Assembly (NCBI RefSeq): GCF_963082655.1
Contig: NC_081556.1
Span: forward strand, 149,479,001-149,543,000
Origin: Stomoxys calcitrans
Lineage: Eukaryota; Arthropoda; Insecta; Diptera; Muscidae
Length of the DNA: 64,000 nucleotides
Direction: 5' to 3'
Both the position numbers and the translations under genes were made by a program. Positions within the stretch are counted from its first letter, which is position 1. Each line of letters starts with the position of its first letter. Below are positions 12,940 through 25,142 of this stretch, piece after piece. Under the pieces are notes generated by a model that had not been told where the DNA came from, ran no database searches, and was given only the letters and a program-made list of their open reading frames with translations.

Positions 12940-13325
12940 TATCTTTGCATACATGTGGCCCATATCGGTCCATGTTTCGAAATAGGTGCCATACAAATCG
13001 ATCTCGGATTCTTACCCGATTTGGCTGAAATTTCGCATGAGGTCTAATCAGACTTCCAATAACTTTTTCAAGAATGATCCAAACCGGTTCATAATTGGAT
13101 ATAGCTCCCATATAAACCGATCTCGGATTGTTTTGTACTTTCAATAGCCGTGCCAAGAATGGTCTAAATCGGTTCATAACCTCTCTTCAGAATATGTTGT
13201 AGATCGGACTATATTTGGATAAAGACCGATCTCCCGATTTACGGGGTAAAACCCATATAAGGCTCATTAACTACCCGATTTCGTTGAAATTTGGAACCTT
13301 GAATTGTTTTACGCCTCTCGAACTC
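12940..13325 (+). mobile_element. DINE-1-like Helentron internal fragment
   Basis: Contains GATTTGGCTGAAATTTCGC, a Helentron-type CCGGTTCATAATTGGATA and GATATAGCTCCCATATAA-like words, with two partial units. Both termini are missing. It grades on the right into the degenerate start of the TCCTCAAAC minisatellite. Confidence 0.65.
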
Positions 13326-13349
13326 ACGTTCGTTATACATATACACTGT

Positions 13350-14935
13350 TTTCGTATCTTAAACTAATTTTTGGTTCTCAAACAAGTCCCCAAAGTATGC
13401 TTCGGTTTTGGCACCGACAAGAAATTTGAGTTCCGAACTAACTCATCGAGTTTGAGGACCGATATCAAGTTTGAGTTCTGAACTAACTCATTTTCAGTAC
13501 CAACCCCATTTTCGATACTATACTTATTTTGAGCAACCAAACCCGTTTTCGGTGCTTAAAATTTTTTTCGATCATCAAACATGTTGTCAGTCCTCAACTA
13601 ACTAGCTGTCGATCTTAAACTAGTTTTCGGTTGTTAATCCTCATTTAAGTTTTTGAGCCTCAAATCAGGTTTCGATCCCCAAATTAGTTTTTGGCCATCA
13701 AAAGTGCTATCAGTCCTCAAACTTGTTTTCGATCCTCAAACTTGTTTTCGATCCCCAAATAGTTTTCGGCCATCAAAAGTGCTATCAGTCCTCAAACTTG
13801 TATTCGATCCTCAAACTTGTATTCGACCCTCAAACTTGTTTTCGATCCTCAAACTTGTTTTCGATCCTCAAACTTGTTTTCGATCCTCAAACTTGCTTTC
13901 GATCCTCAAACTTGTTTTCGATCCTCAAACTTGTTTTCGATCTTCAAACTTGTTTTCGATCCTCAAACTTGTTTTCGATCTTCAAAGTTGTTTTCGATCT
14001 TCAAACTTGTTTTCAATCCTGAAAACTTGTTTTCTATCCTCAAACTTGTTTTCGATCCTCAAACTTGTTTTCGATCCTCAAACTTGTTTTCATTCCTCAA
14101 ACTTGTTTTCATCCTCAAACTTATTTTCGATCCTGAAAACTTGTTTTCGATCCTCAAACTTGTTTTCGATCCTCAAACTTGTTTTCGATCCTCAAACTTG
14201 TTTTCGATCCTCAAACTTGTTTTCGATCCTCAAACATGTTTTCGGTCTTCAAACTTGTTTTCGATCCTCAAACTTGTTTTCGATCCTCCAACTTGTTTTC
14301 GATCCTCAAACTTGTTTTCAATCCACAAACTTGTTGTTCGACCTTAAAAATGTGTCAGTCCTTATGTATTCGAATATTCGATTAACAAACTCGATTTGGA
14401 TTCTAAAACTTGTTTTCCATGCTCAAAGACATTTTGGGTTCTAAAACATGTCTCTCCTCAAACTAAGTTTCTTTCCCAAAACTACTTTTTAGTCCTCAGA
14501 CATGTTGTCACTCCCTAAACTAGCTTTTAGAACCTAAACATATTTTTTGTCCTCAAACTAGCTTTTTATCCTCAAACTCATTTTCGGTACCAAACCCATT
14601 TTCGATACTCCAAGTAATTTTTATTACCCAAACCCGTTTTCGGTGCTCAAATTGTTTTCGGCCATCAAACATTCTGTCAGTCCTCAAACCAGTTTCCGTT
14701 CCTCAAACATGTTGTCAGTCCTCAAATTAGCTTTCTATCCCCAAACTAGTTTTCGGTTCTTGAACATGCTGTCAATCTTCAAATCGATGCTGAAATATGT
14801 TATCAGCTCTCAAGTTAGTTTCCGATCCTCAAACTTGTTTTTGGTTCTCGAGAAAGTTAGTTTGAGGATTGAAATTTTCTTAAACTGCCTTTCTAGCTCT
14901 TTTAACTAATTTTCGGTTCTGAGACTTGCATTCGT
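13350..14935 (+). repeat. 19-bp minisatellite (CTTGTTTTCGATCCTCAAA)
   Basis: The core at about 13700-14340 is a regular 19-base repeat; the flanks are degenerate variants such as TTTTCGGTTCTCAAAC. Three units give a 19-residue pseudo-peptide (FDPQTCFRSSNLFSILKLV), so open frames of up to 263 codons appear in all three phases. These are shadows. The array sits between two Helentron fragments. Confidence 0.93.
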
Positions 14936-14949
14936 AAAAACTTAAATCT

Positions 14950-15385
14950 AAACTTAAAATATGCTTTAAATCGGTTCATAACCGGATATAGTTGCCATAT
15001 AAACCGTATCCCAGTTTTACTTCTTGAGCCTCTAGAGGTTGCAGTTCTTAGCCGATTGCTCGAAATTTTATACAAAGACTTTTTGCCTGACCCAAATATG
15101 GTCTGAATCGGTCCTTAACCTGATATAGCTCCCATATTAACCTATCTCCCAGTTTTACCTTTTGAGCCCCTATAGCGGGTATTTCTGGTCTACAACATCC
15201 AAACCAAGTTTTGGTCCGCATCGATCCATAATCTCATAAAGCTCCAATAGCTTAGCAGTTATTATCCATTATTCTTTGCTAGTCTATAAAGAGATAAACG
15301 GGCAAAGAACTTGACAAATGCGATCCATGGTGGATGGTACAGAAAAGATGACCCGGCCGAACTTGGCACGCTTTTGCTTGTTTTT
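14950..15385 (+). mobile_element. DINE-1-like Helentron, 3' portion with terminus
   Basis: Two internal units (ATATAAACCGTATCCCAG, GAGCCTCTAGAGGTTGCAG) lead to the standard 3' tail: AAATGCGATCCATGGTGG, then CCCGGCCGAACTTGGCACG and CTTTTGCTTG. The terminal hairpin is damaged on its left arm. The next minisatellite starts immediately after the terminus. Confidence 0.75.
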
Positions 15386-15765
15386 TTCCTACAAACGTTT
15401 TTTTGATTCTCACAAACCTTTTTTGTTTCTCACAAACCTTTTTTGTTTCTCACAAACGATTTTTTTTATTTCTCACAAACCTTTTTTGCTTCTCTTGAAA
15501 GTTTTCTGCTCCTGTCAATGTTTAAGTTTTTTGTTTCTCACAAACGTTTTTTGTTTCTCACACACCTTTTTTGTTTCTCTCTACTGTTTTCTGTTCCTGT
15601 CAAACTTTAAATTACTGTTTAAAGGTTTTTGAGACATCTCAAATGTTTTCCATTTCTGTTTAGAGGTTCTAGGTCCTGTCAAACGCTTTTGTTCCTTTCA
15701 AAAGTATTTTTGTTCCCCACAAACGTTTATTTGTTTGTTGCAAACTTTTGCAAATTTTTAATCCT
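15386..15765 (+). repeat. ~19-20-bp minisatellite (TTTTTGTTTCTCACAAACC)
   Basis: Roughly 15-18 imperfect units combine a T-run, TTTCTCACAAAC or TCCTGTCAAAC, and a T-run. It begins within a few bases of the Helentron 3' end at 15385. The layout T-run/YTCNCAAAC resembles the TCCTCAAACTTGTTT arrays on either side. Confidence 0.8.
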
Positions 15766-16249
15766 CACTTTTTTCGATTTCAAGAAAACGTCCTATTCTT
15801 AAATTTGCCTTTCTAAACATTAGCCATTAATGCCCATTAATACCCATTCGTAGCTCATCTGTAAAAGTTAATTTCTTTCCAGGCCATTTAGCTCTGTTGC
15901 TATAGGGTCTGTTCATATGGTCTGTTTACAGTTGCCTGTTTGTTTGACTAGTTTCGTGTTCACATGATGCTTGAGGTTGCTGTTGTTGTTGTTGTTGTTT
16001 TAGTTTGTATTTTTAATCGCAAAAATGCTACCGACACTCAAATAAATAAACGTGGCTGCATTTAAACAAATTGTTCACATTTTATTCATTGGCCATCATC
16101 TTGCCGGCCACGTTTAGTTGCAATTCAGCGATTGTTTGTTTAGAAAACAATAACCAGAAGAATACAAAGAAGGCGACAGCGGCGACGACGGCAGGCTGAA
16201 GGCTGTAGATAAAGTGAATGAATGCAATTTGGTATGAGGAAGGAAGGCA
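15766..16249. other. Unique DNA
   Basis: Holds GTTGCTGTTGTTGTTGTTG at about 15978-16000 and otherwise unremarkable sequence. The minus-strand frames that enter from the GGCT array have no independent support. Confidence 0.45.
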
Positions 16250-17639
<1,390 letters not shown>

Positions 17640-18885
17640 TTGGCGATGATATAGTTGCCATATAAACCGATCTCCCGAATGTACTTCTTAAGCCTATAGA
17701 GGGCGCAGTTTTTACCCGATTTGGCTGAAATATTGCGCGAAGACCTTTCCTATGACCTCCAACAATTCTTAACCGATTTGGCAGAAGTATTGCACGAGAA
17801 CCTATCCTATGTCCTCAAACAGATTTACCGGATATGGTTCTAATCGGTCCAAAACCTCAATAGATGTACCAAGTATGGTTCCAATCGGTTTAAAATGTGA
17901 TATAGCTCCCATAGAAACCGAGCTCCGAATATACTTCTTGGGCCTCTAAACGGTGCAATACATATCAAATTTTGCCGAAATTTTGTACGTTGACTTTTCC
18001 TCTGACTTTCAATTGATGTACCAAGTATGGTTCTAATCGATTGAAAATCTGATATAGCTCCCATATGAACCTATCTCCCGAAAATACTTCTTAAGCCACC
18101 AGAGGGCGCCATTCTTTTCCGATTTGGCTAGAATTTTGCACGATGACTTTTCCTATATCCTCCAACAGATGTACCGGATATGGTTCTAATCGGTCCAAAA
18201 TCTGAAATAGCTCCCATATAAACCGATCTACCGAAAATACTTCTTAAGCCACCAGAGGGCGCCATTCTTTTCCGATTTGGCTAGAATTTTGCACGATGAC
18301 TTTTGCTATGACTCCCAGTTTTTGTACCAAGTATGGTTCCAACCGATGGAAAACCTGATATAGCTTCGATATAATCCGACATCCCGAATATACTCCTAAG
18401 CCTATAGAGGGCGCAATTTTTATCTGATTTGGCTGAAATATTGCTCGAAAATATTTCCTGGACCTCTAACAGATGTACCGAATATGGTTCAAATCGGTCC
18501 AAAACATGATATAGCTCCCATATAAACAGGGCTCCCGAATATACTTCTTTAGCCACTAGAGGGCGCAATTCCTATTCGATTTGGCTAAAATATTGCACAA
18601 AAACCTTTCCTTTGACCTCCAACAGATTTACCGAATATGGTTCTAATCGGTTCAAAACCTGACATAGCTGTCATATAAACTGACCTCCTGAATATACTTC
18701 TTGAGCCTCTAAACGGCGTAATTCTTATCCAAGTATATAAAAAATCCATGGGATTTCTTGTTATTAGCCTTTTTTTAAATTCTGCCTATAAAGGAGAAAC
18801 CATCCAAAGGACTTGACAAATGCGATCCATGGTGGAGGGTATATAAGATTTGGTCCAGCCGAATTTAGCACGCTTTTACTTGTTT
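17640..18885 (+). mobile_element. DINE-1-like Helentron, multi-unit array with 3' terminus
   Basis: About seven units of roughly 150 bases carry GATATAGCTCCCATATAA, CCGATCTCCCGAATATACTT and a GAGGGCGCAATTCTTATCCG-like block. The tail AAATGCGATCCATGGTGG, GTATATAAGATTTGGTCC, AGCCGAATTTAGCACGC, TTTTACTTGTTT ends at 18885. The 5' terminus is not visible. Units at 18096, 18249 and 18553 contain exact 13/13 matches to the CTCF core consensus. The next minisatellite abuts the terminus directly. Confidence 0.8.
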
Positions 18886-21800
18886 CTATCCTCAATATTG
18901 TTTCGGCCTTTAGAAAACTTTTCGGTCTTTAAACTTGTTTCAGGCCTCAAACTTGTTGTGATCTCCAATCTAGTTTCGATCCTCAGATTCGTTTTGCATC
19001 CTCAAAAGTTGTTGTTTCGGTACTCAAACATTTGTCGGGCCTCAATCTTGTTTCGGTTCTCGAACTTGTTTGGCTCCTCAAACCTGTTTCGGTCCCCAAA
19101 CTTAATTCGCTATTCAAACTTATTTCGGTTTTTAAAATTATGTTGATCCTCAAACTTGTTTCGAGCCTCAAACTAGTTCCGATACTCAAACTAGTTCCGA
19201 TCTCCAAACTAGTTCCAATCCTCAAACTAGTTCCGATCCTCAAATTGGAGTTCCGCCTTTTTCGGTCCTCAAACTTTTGTCGATTCTCAATCTTGTTTCG
19301 GTTCTCAAACTTATTTCAGTCCTCTAACTTGCTTCAATTCTCAAACTTGTTTCGGTCCCCAAATTTATTTCGATACTCAAACTTATTTTGATACTAAATC
19401 TTGTTTTGGCCCTCAGAATTATATCGGTCCCCAAAATTATTTCGGTCCTCAAACTTAATTAGATCCTCAAACTTATTTCGAGCCGCAAACTAGTTCGAAC
19501 CTCAAACTAGTTTCTATCCTCAAATTTGTTTTCTATCCTTAAAACTTGTTGGTTCTTAAACTCAAACTGAAGTCGGTTCTCAATCTTGTTTAGGTCCCCA
19601 AACTTATTTTGGTCCTCAAACTTATTTTGATCCTAAACCTGGTTTCGGTCCTTAAACTTATTTTGATCCCCAAACTTATTTCCAGTCTCAAACTAGTTTC
19701 GATCCTCAGATTCGTTTTCGGTCCTCAAAATTTGTCGGTTCTCATACTCAAACTTTAGTTGGTTCTCAATCTTGTTTCGGTTCTCAAACTTATTTCGGTC
19801 ATCAAACTTGTTTCGATCCTCAAACTAATTACAGTCCCAAACTTATTTTGCTTTTCAAACTTATTTTGATCCTCAATCTTGTTTCTGTCCCAAAAATTAT
19901 TTCGGTCCTCAAACTTATTTTGATCCTCAAACTTGTTTCTAGCCTCAAACCAATTTCGATTCATTCTCAAAAGTAGTTTCAGTTCTCAAACTTTTGTCAG
20001 TTTCTGTTCTCAAAGTTGTTTCGGTTCCCAAACTTGTTTCGATCCTGAAACTTGTTTGGATCCCTAACGTATTCAGGTCCTCAAACGTATTTCGCTCCTC
20101 GAACTTGTTTCAAACCTCAAACTATCTTCGATCCTCAAACTAGTTTCGATTCTCAAACTAGTTTCGATTCTCAACTAGTTTCGATTCTCAAACTAGTTTC
20201 GATTCTCAAACTTGTTTCGATTCCCAAACAAGATTTCAGTCCTCAAACTTATTTTCAGTCCTCAAACTTGTTTTCAGTCCTTAAACTTGTTTTCAGTCCT
20301 CAAACTAGTTTTCAGTCCTCAAACTTGTTTTCAGTCCTCAAACTTGTTTTCAGTCCTCAAACTTTTTTTCAGTTCTCAAACTTGTTTTCAGTCCTCAAAC
20401 TTGTTTTCAGTCCTCAAACTTATTTTCAGTCCTTAAACTTGTTTTCAGTTCTCAAACTTGTTTTCAGTTCTCAAACTTGTTTCGATCCTCAAACTTGTTT
20501 CGGTCCTTGAACTTGTTTATGGTGCTAAAATTGACTTTGGGTTCTCAAACTTCGACCAGGAGGTCCTTAAATTTGTTTCGGTTCTCAAGCTTGTTTGGGT
20601 CATCTAGCTTGTTTCGACCTCCTAGTTGTTTCTGTCCTCAATCTTGCTTCGGTTCTCAAGCTTGTCCCGATTCTAAAATTTGTTTCGGTTCTTTAACCTA
20701 TTTCGGTCCTCATACTTGCTTCGTTCCTTATACTTGCTCTGGTCCTCAAATCTGTATCAGTCCTCAAACTTGTTTAGGTCTTCCTACTTGTTACGGCCTT
20801 CAAAACTTGTTTCAATTCTCAAACTAGTTTCGAACTTAAATATGACTTAAACTTGCTTTTGATCTTCAAACTTTTTTTTGGTTCTTAAAGTTGTTTAGGC
20901 CTTCAAACCTGTTTCGGTTATTTAACTTGATTGGGTCATCTAACTTGCTTCGATCTTAAAACTTTTTTCGGTTTCCGACTTTTTTTCGTCCTCAATCTTG
21001 TTTCGATCCTTAAACTTGTCGCGACCATCAAATTTGTTTTTCTCCTCAAAGCTGTATCGGACCTCAAACTTGTTTATGTCCTCAAACTTGTTTCGATCCT
21101 CAAACTTGTTTCGATCCTCAAACTTGTTTCAAACCTCAAACTTGTTTCGGTACTCGAACTTGTTTCCATCCTCAAACTTATTTCACATAGTTCCCATATT
21201 TGTGTCTGCCCTCAAATTCGTTTAAGTCCTCAAATTTATTTCGCACCTCGAACTTCCTTGATCCTCAAACCTGTTTCAGTCCTTAAACCTGTTTCTGTCT
21301 CCAATGCTGTTTCGGTCCTCATACCTGTTTCTGTTCTCAAACTGGTTTTGGGTCATAAAACGGGTTTGGGTCCTCAAAATTGTTTCAACCTCCGACTTGT
21401 TCCTATGCTCAATCTTATTTCGGTCTTAAACTTGTTTCGATCCTCAACTTCGTTTTTGTCCTTAAACCTGTTTCAGTTCTCAAACCTGTATCGGCCCTCA
21501 TATTTGTTTCAGCACTCATAATTGTTTTGGTCCTCAAACCTGTTTTGGTACTCAAACTTGTTTTGGTCCTCATACTTATTCAAAACTCATTTCGATCTTC
21601 AAACTTGTTTCGGTCTCTGACTTGTCTCTGTCGTCAATCTTGTTTCGGTTTAAACTTGTTTCGATCTTCAAATTCGCATCGGTCCTCAAACTTGTTTTGG
21701 TTTTTAAATTTGCTTCGGTCCTCAAACTTATTTGATCCTCAATCCTGTTTCGGTTCTCAAACTAGATCGCCAATCCTGTTTCGGTCCTCAAACTTATTTC

Positions 21801-22020
21801 GGTCATGAAACTTATTTCGGACCTCAAATTTGTTTGGTCCTCAATCTTGTTCTCAATGTTGTCCTCAAACCTGTTTTTATCTTCAACCATGTTTATGCCG
21901 GTTTCGGTTCTCAAACTTGTTTCGATTCTCAAACTTGTTTCGGTCTCCGACTTGTTTCTGCCCACAATCTTGTTTCAGTATTAAACTTGTTTCAACCCTC
22001 AAAATCGTTTCAGTACTTTG
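18886..22020 (+). repeat. 18/19-bp minisatellite (TTTCGGTCCTCAAACTTG), ~170 units
   Basis: Imperfect 18-base units cover 3.1 kb. A more regular 19-base block (TTTTCAGTCCTCAAACTTG) lies at about 20230-20480. Open frames up to 196 codons in several phases, on both strands, arise because the unit seldom makes a stop. They carry no independent coding evidence. The array starts at the Helentron 3' terminus at 18885 and is interrupted by the TTTTA array at 22.02 kb. Confidence 0.93.
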
Positions 22021-22985
22021 ATTTATTTTATTATACTAAATTTTTTTATTTTATTTTATGTATTTTTATTTTATTTCATTTCATTTCATTTCCTTCAATT
22101 TCTTTTCCTTCCATTTCATATTATTTCATTTCATTTCATTTCATTTCATTTCATTTCATTTCATTTCATTTTATTTTATTTTATTTTATTTTATTTTATT
22201 TTATTTTATTTTATTTTATTTTATTTTATTTTATTTTATTCTATTTTATTTTATTTTATTTTATTTTATTTTATTTTATTTTATTTTATTTCATTTTATT
22301 TTATTTTATTTTATTTTATTTATTTTATTTTATTTTATTTTATTTTATTTTATTTTATTTTATTTTATTTTATTTTATTTTATTTTATTTTATTTTATTT
22401 TATTTTATTTTATTTTATTTTATTTTATTTTATTTTATTTTATTTTATTTTATTTTATTTTATTTTATTTTATTTTATTTTATTTTATTTTATTTTATTT
22501 TATTTTATTTTATTTTATTTTATTTTATTTTATTTTATTTTATTTTATTTTATTTTATTTTATTTTATTTTATTTTATTTCATTCCATTTCATTTCATTC
22601 CATTTCATTTCATTTCATTTCATTTCATTTCATTTCATTCCATTTCATTTCATTTCATTTCATTTCATTCCATTTCATTTTATTTTATTTTATTTTATTT
22701 TATTTTATTTTATTTTATTTTATTTTATTTTATTTTATTTTATTTTATTTTATTTTATTTTATTTTATTTTATTTTATTTTATTTTATTTTATTTTATTT
22801 TATTTTATTTTATTCTATTCTATTTTATTTTATTTTATTTTATTTTATTTTATTTTATTTTATTTTATTTTATTTTATTTTATTTTATTTTATTTTATTT
22901 TATTTTATTTTATTTTATTTTATTTTATTTTATTTTATTTTATTTTATTTTATTTTATTTTATTTTATTTTATTTTATTTTTGTT
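22021..22985. repeat. (TTTTA)n/(TTTCA)n pentanucleotide mosaic
   Basis: A TTTCA block with TTCCA variants (about 22076-22170) is followed by TTTTA (22171-22580). Then comes a second TTTCA/TTCCA block (22580-22680) and TTTTA again to 22980. A one-base loss near 22320 shifts the phase. All plus frames read as stop-free repeating FILFY/FISFH polypeptides up to 427 codons, which I reject as genes. Confidence 0.98.
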
Positions 22986-23540
22986 TATTCTATTTCTTTA
23001 CGATTCTTAATTTAGTTTAATTCTATCGCCAATCCTCAATCTTTCCGTCGTACAGTGAGATTAAATCGAAAAGTGGGATTAAAAAGTTTAAAATAACTCC
23101 TTGAAATTTGAAATGTACAATATTTCAAGGCGCTAGGTGGTCCGGGCGCCTCTTAACAGGTCTCGGCATTTCGAAAAATTGTTCGGGCTGCCAATTCTTC
23201 GTATGTTGCCTGATTTTCAATTTTTTTCAAATACTAGTTTTTTTGATTTTCTCCCACTGTGCGTCGGTCCTCAAAATCGTTGACACAAACTTGTCGTCGA
23301 TCCTCAAACTCGTGCCCTATGTTCAATTTCCTCTCATTTGTCATCATTGTTTTTCAATCCAATTGCATTTCGGTTTTCAAGAAGTTTTATGGAGGTCCAT
23401 CCCAGTTATCGGTATACTAACTTCTAATTTACCATCTTGGTGGTCATCAAACGTGGTTTCGTTTTTCCCCCTGTAGCACTCTCTATTTAATTAGTGGTCA
23501 ATTGTCAAGATCAAGAATTCTTAAACTAATGTTCAATCCC
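22986..23540 (+). repeat. Continuation of the TCCTCAAAC minisatellite beyond the TTTTA array
   Basis: CCAATCCTCAATCTTTC (about 23030), TCGGTCCTCAAAATCGTTG (23264) and GTCGATCCTCAAACTCGTG (23297) are recognisable units on the far side of the pentamer array. The TTTTA block and the inverted-repeat element at 23.04-23.27 kb therefore arose inside, or were inserted into, one minisatellite. The 122-codon plus frame here has no recognised domain. Confidence 0.65.
23042..23270. mobile_element. Short inverted-repeat element (MITE), ACAGTGGGAGAAAAT family
   Basis: The left end reads CGTCGTACAGTGAGATTAAA and the right end, inverted, reads CGACGCACAGTGGGAGAAAA. The interior words AATATTTCAAGGCGCTAGG, GCGCCTCTTAACAGG and AATTGTTCGGGCTGCC also occur at 27.93-28.03 kb, so the longer interrupted element there belongs to the same family. 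No transposase is present. The superfamily is not established. Confidence 0.65.
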
Positions 23541-23542
23541 TG

Positions 23543-23710
23543 GGGGCCACGGTAGCGCAGAGGTTAGCATGTCCACCTATGACGCTGAATGCCTGGGTTC
23601 GAATCCTGGCGAGACCATCAAAAAAAATGTCAGCGGTGGTTTTCCCCTCCTAATGCTGGCAACATTTGTGGGTTACTATGCTATGTAAAACTTCTCTCCA
23701 AGGAGGTGTT
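23543..23710 (+). mobile_element. tRNA-derived SINE, family A, 3'-truncated
   Basis: The tRNA-like head has an A-box-like GTAGCGCAGAGGTTAGCAT and a perfect B box GGTTCGAATCC. It is followed by the family body (TCAGCGGTGG, CTGGCAACATTTGTG, AAAACTTCTCTCCAAGGAGG). It diverges after about 23710, so the second half seen in the 50.67 kb copy is missing. It is not a functional tRNA, because no clean cloverleaf with a CCA-ready acceptor stem is apparent. Confidence 0.88.
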
Positions 23711-24590
23711 AACCTGCTTTTTAGGGGGTTTTCCCTTCCATACCCCTTTTCCCCCTACGCCTCTGTATGAACCATAATGAAATGTTTGTTTATTTGTTTT
23801 TTTTTTTTTTTTTTTCAAAAAAGCAGCAGCTGTTGCAGCCCTTGGCACTAGTTCACCTTCATTTCTAATCTCCAGTTGATAGTTTGCAAGCAGAAAAAAA
23901 TTTTCAAAAACATGATTCTCCTACTTTAAACTTTTATCCCTAAAGGCTGTTTTTTTTTGGTTATGTGGTACAAACCAACGACAACTACAAACAAAACAAA
24001 AAATAGGGACAACTTTGATCATAATTCTTGTTGGACAGCAAAAATTGAATGCCACATAAGACCCTAAGCCTTCTAAGAAATTTTCAAATGAAATTGCGAA
24101 ATTGTCCAGAGATAGCCATCGCTCTAAACACATCGCTCTATACACTCACACTATACAGTACACGCACACGACAACATTTATGGGGAAAATAATGTGCGCT
24201 TGTATTAGTGTGCTCACCACTGCTCTAAAGGCAAGTGCCAAATATGTGAGAGGAAAAAGTGAGGCCAATATTGAGTCTTCAATGAATGATTGATTGAATT
24301 GATGGATTGATTGATTGATTGATCATTCAAAATGTTCAATGAGATTTAGAATCATTAGATGATGAAATTGCAAAGACTATCCAAAAATTCAATCATCACT
24401 CAAAATTAGATTTTTTTAAATTTTTTTTTTATTTAAAAATTAAAATCATACAAAAATTGTTAAAAGGGTTTTTTTTCAAATTTTATAAAGAAAATAAAAT
24501 TTTTTCACCATATTTTTTTTTGGGTAAAAATGACTTCTTTTTTGGAAAAATGTACAAATGCTCGCAGTTTCGCTTGGAGGCTTATGCAAA
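23711..24590. other. AT-rich unique DNA
   Basis: Contains a T-run (about 23795-23815), a TTGATTGATTGATTGATC microsatellite at about 24300-24325 and A/T homopolymers at 24.4-24.5 kb. No protein or RNA feature is recognised. Confidence 0.45.
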
Positions 24591-25142
24591 TGGCAAATTT
24601 TGCCCATGGACAATCCACTAAGGAACAAGGGCAAACTTCTCACATATCAATGAGGGCAGTCCGATTCAAGTTTAAGCTCAATAATGAGGGGCCTCCTTTT
24701 TATAGCCGAGTCCGAACGGCGTGCTTCAGTGCGACATCTATGGGTTGCCCAAAAAGTAATTGCGGATTTTTTAAAAGAAAGTAAATGCATTTTTAATAAA
24801 ACTTAGAATGAAGTTTAATCAAATATACTTTTTTTACACTTTTTTCTAAAGCAAGCTAAAAGTAACAGTTGATAACTGACAGAAGAAAGAATGCAATTAC
24901 AGAGTCACAAGCTGTGAAAAAATTTGTCAACGCCGACTATATGAAAAATCCGCAATTACTTTTTGGGCAACCCAATATTTGAAGAGAAGTTTTACATGGC
25001 ATAGTACCTCACAAATGTTGCCAGCATTAGGAGGGGGAAACCACCGCTGAAAATTTTTTTCTGATGGTCTCGCCAGGATTCGTTAGCCAGGTGTTCAGCG
25101 TCATAGGCGGACCTACTAACCTCTGCGCTACGGTGGCCTCCC
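24591..25142 (-). mobile_element. SINE family A, split by a MITE
   Basis: On the minus strand the tRNA-like head lies at about 25142 (inverted: TAGCGCAGAGGTTAG) and the tail at 24591-24620 (inverted: GGGCAAAATTTGCC). Both halves align with the complete copy at 50.67-50.98 kb. They are separated only by the 235-base MITE at 24741-24975. Removing the MITE and one TA restores the family order across the break. The B box is damaged here. Confidence 0.88.
24741..24975. mobile_element. Mariner-type MITE inside a SINE
   Basis: The terminal inverted repeats read GGGTTGCCCAAAAAGTAATT with GCGGATTTTT at both ends, bounded by TA at 24739-24740 and 24976-24977. The 235-base interior has no frame for a transposase. 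The TIR resembles that of mellifera-subfamily mariners (TTGGGTTGGCAACTAAGTAA from memory). A second copy at 39273-39509 is in the opposite orientation and nearly the same length. Confidence 0.92.

Noticed and set aside
13653..14444. 263-codon frame with FDPQTCFRSSNLFS repeats
   Set aside because: Direct consequence of the stop-free 19-bp unit; equivalent frames exist in the other phases.
21732..23020. 320-427 codon hydrophobic FILFY repeats resembling a membrane protein
   Set aside because: Translation of the TTTTA/TTTCA array; the hydrophobicity comes from T-rich codons.
23543..23620. tRNA gene
   Set aside because: The head is tRNA-like with a B box but continues into a SINE body present at several loci and lacks a convincing cloverleaf.
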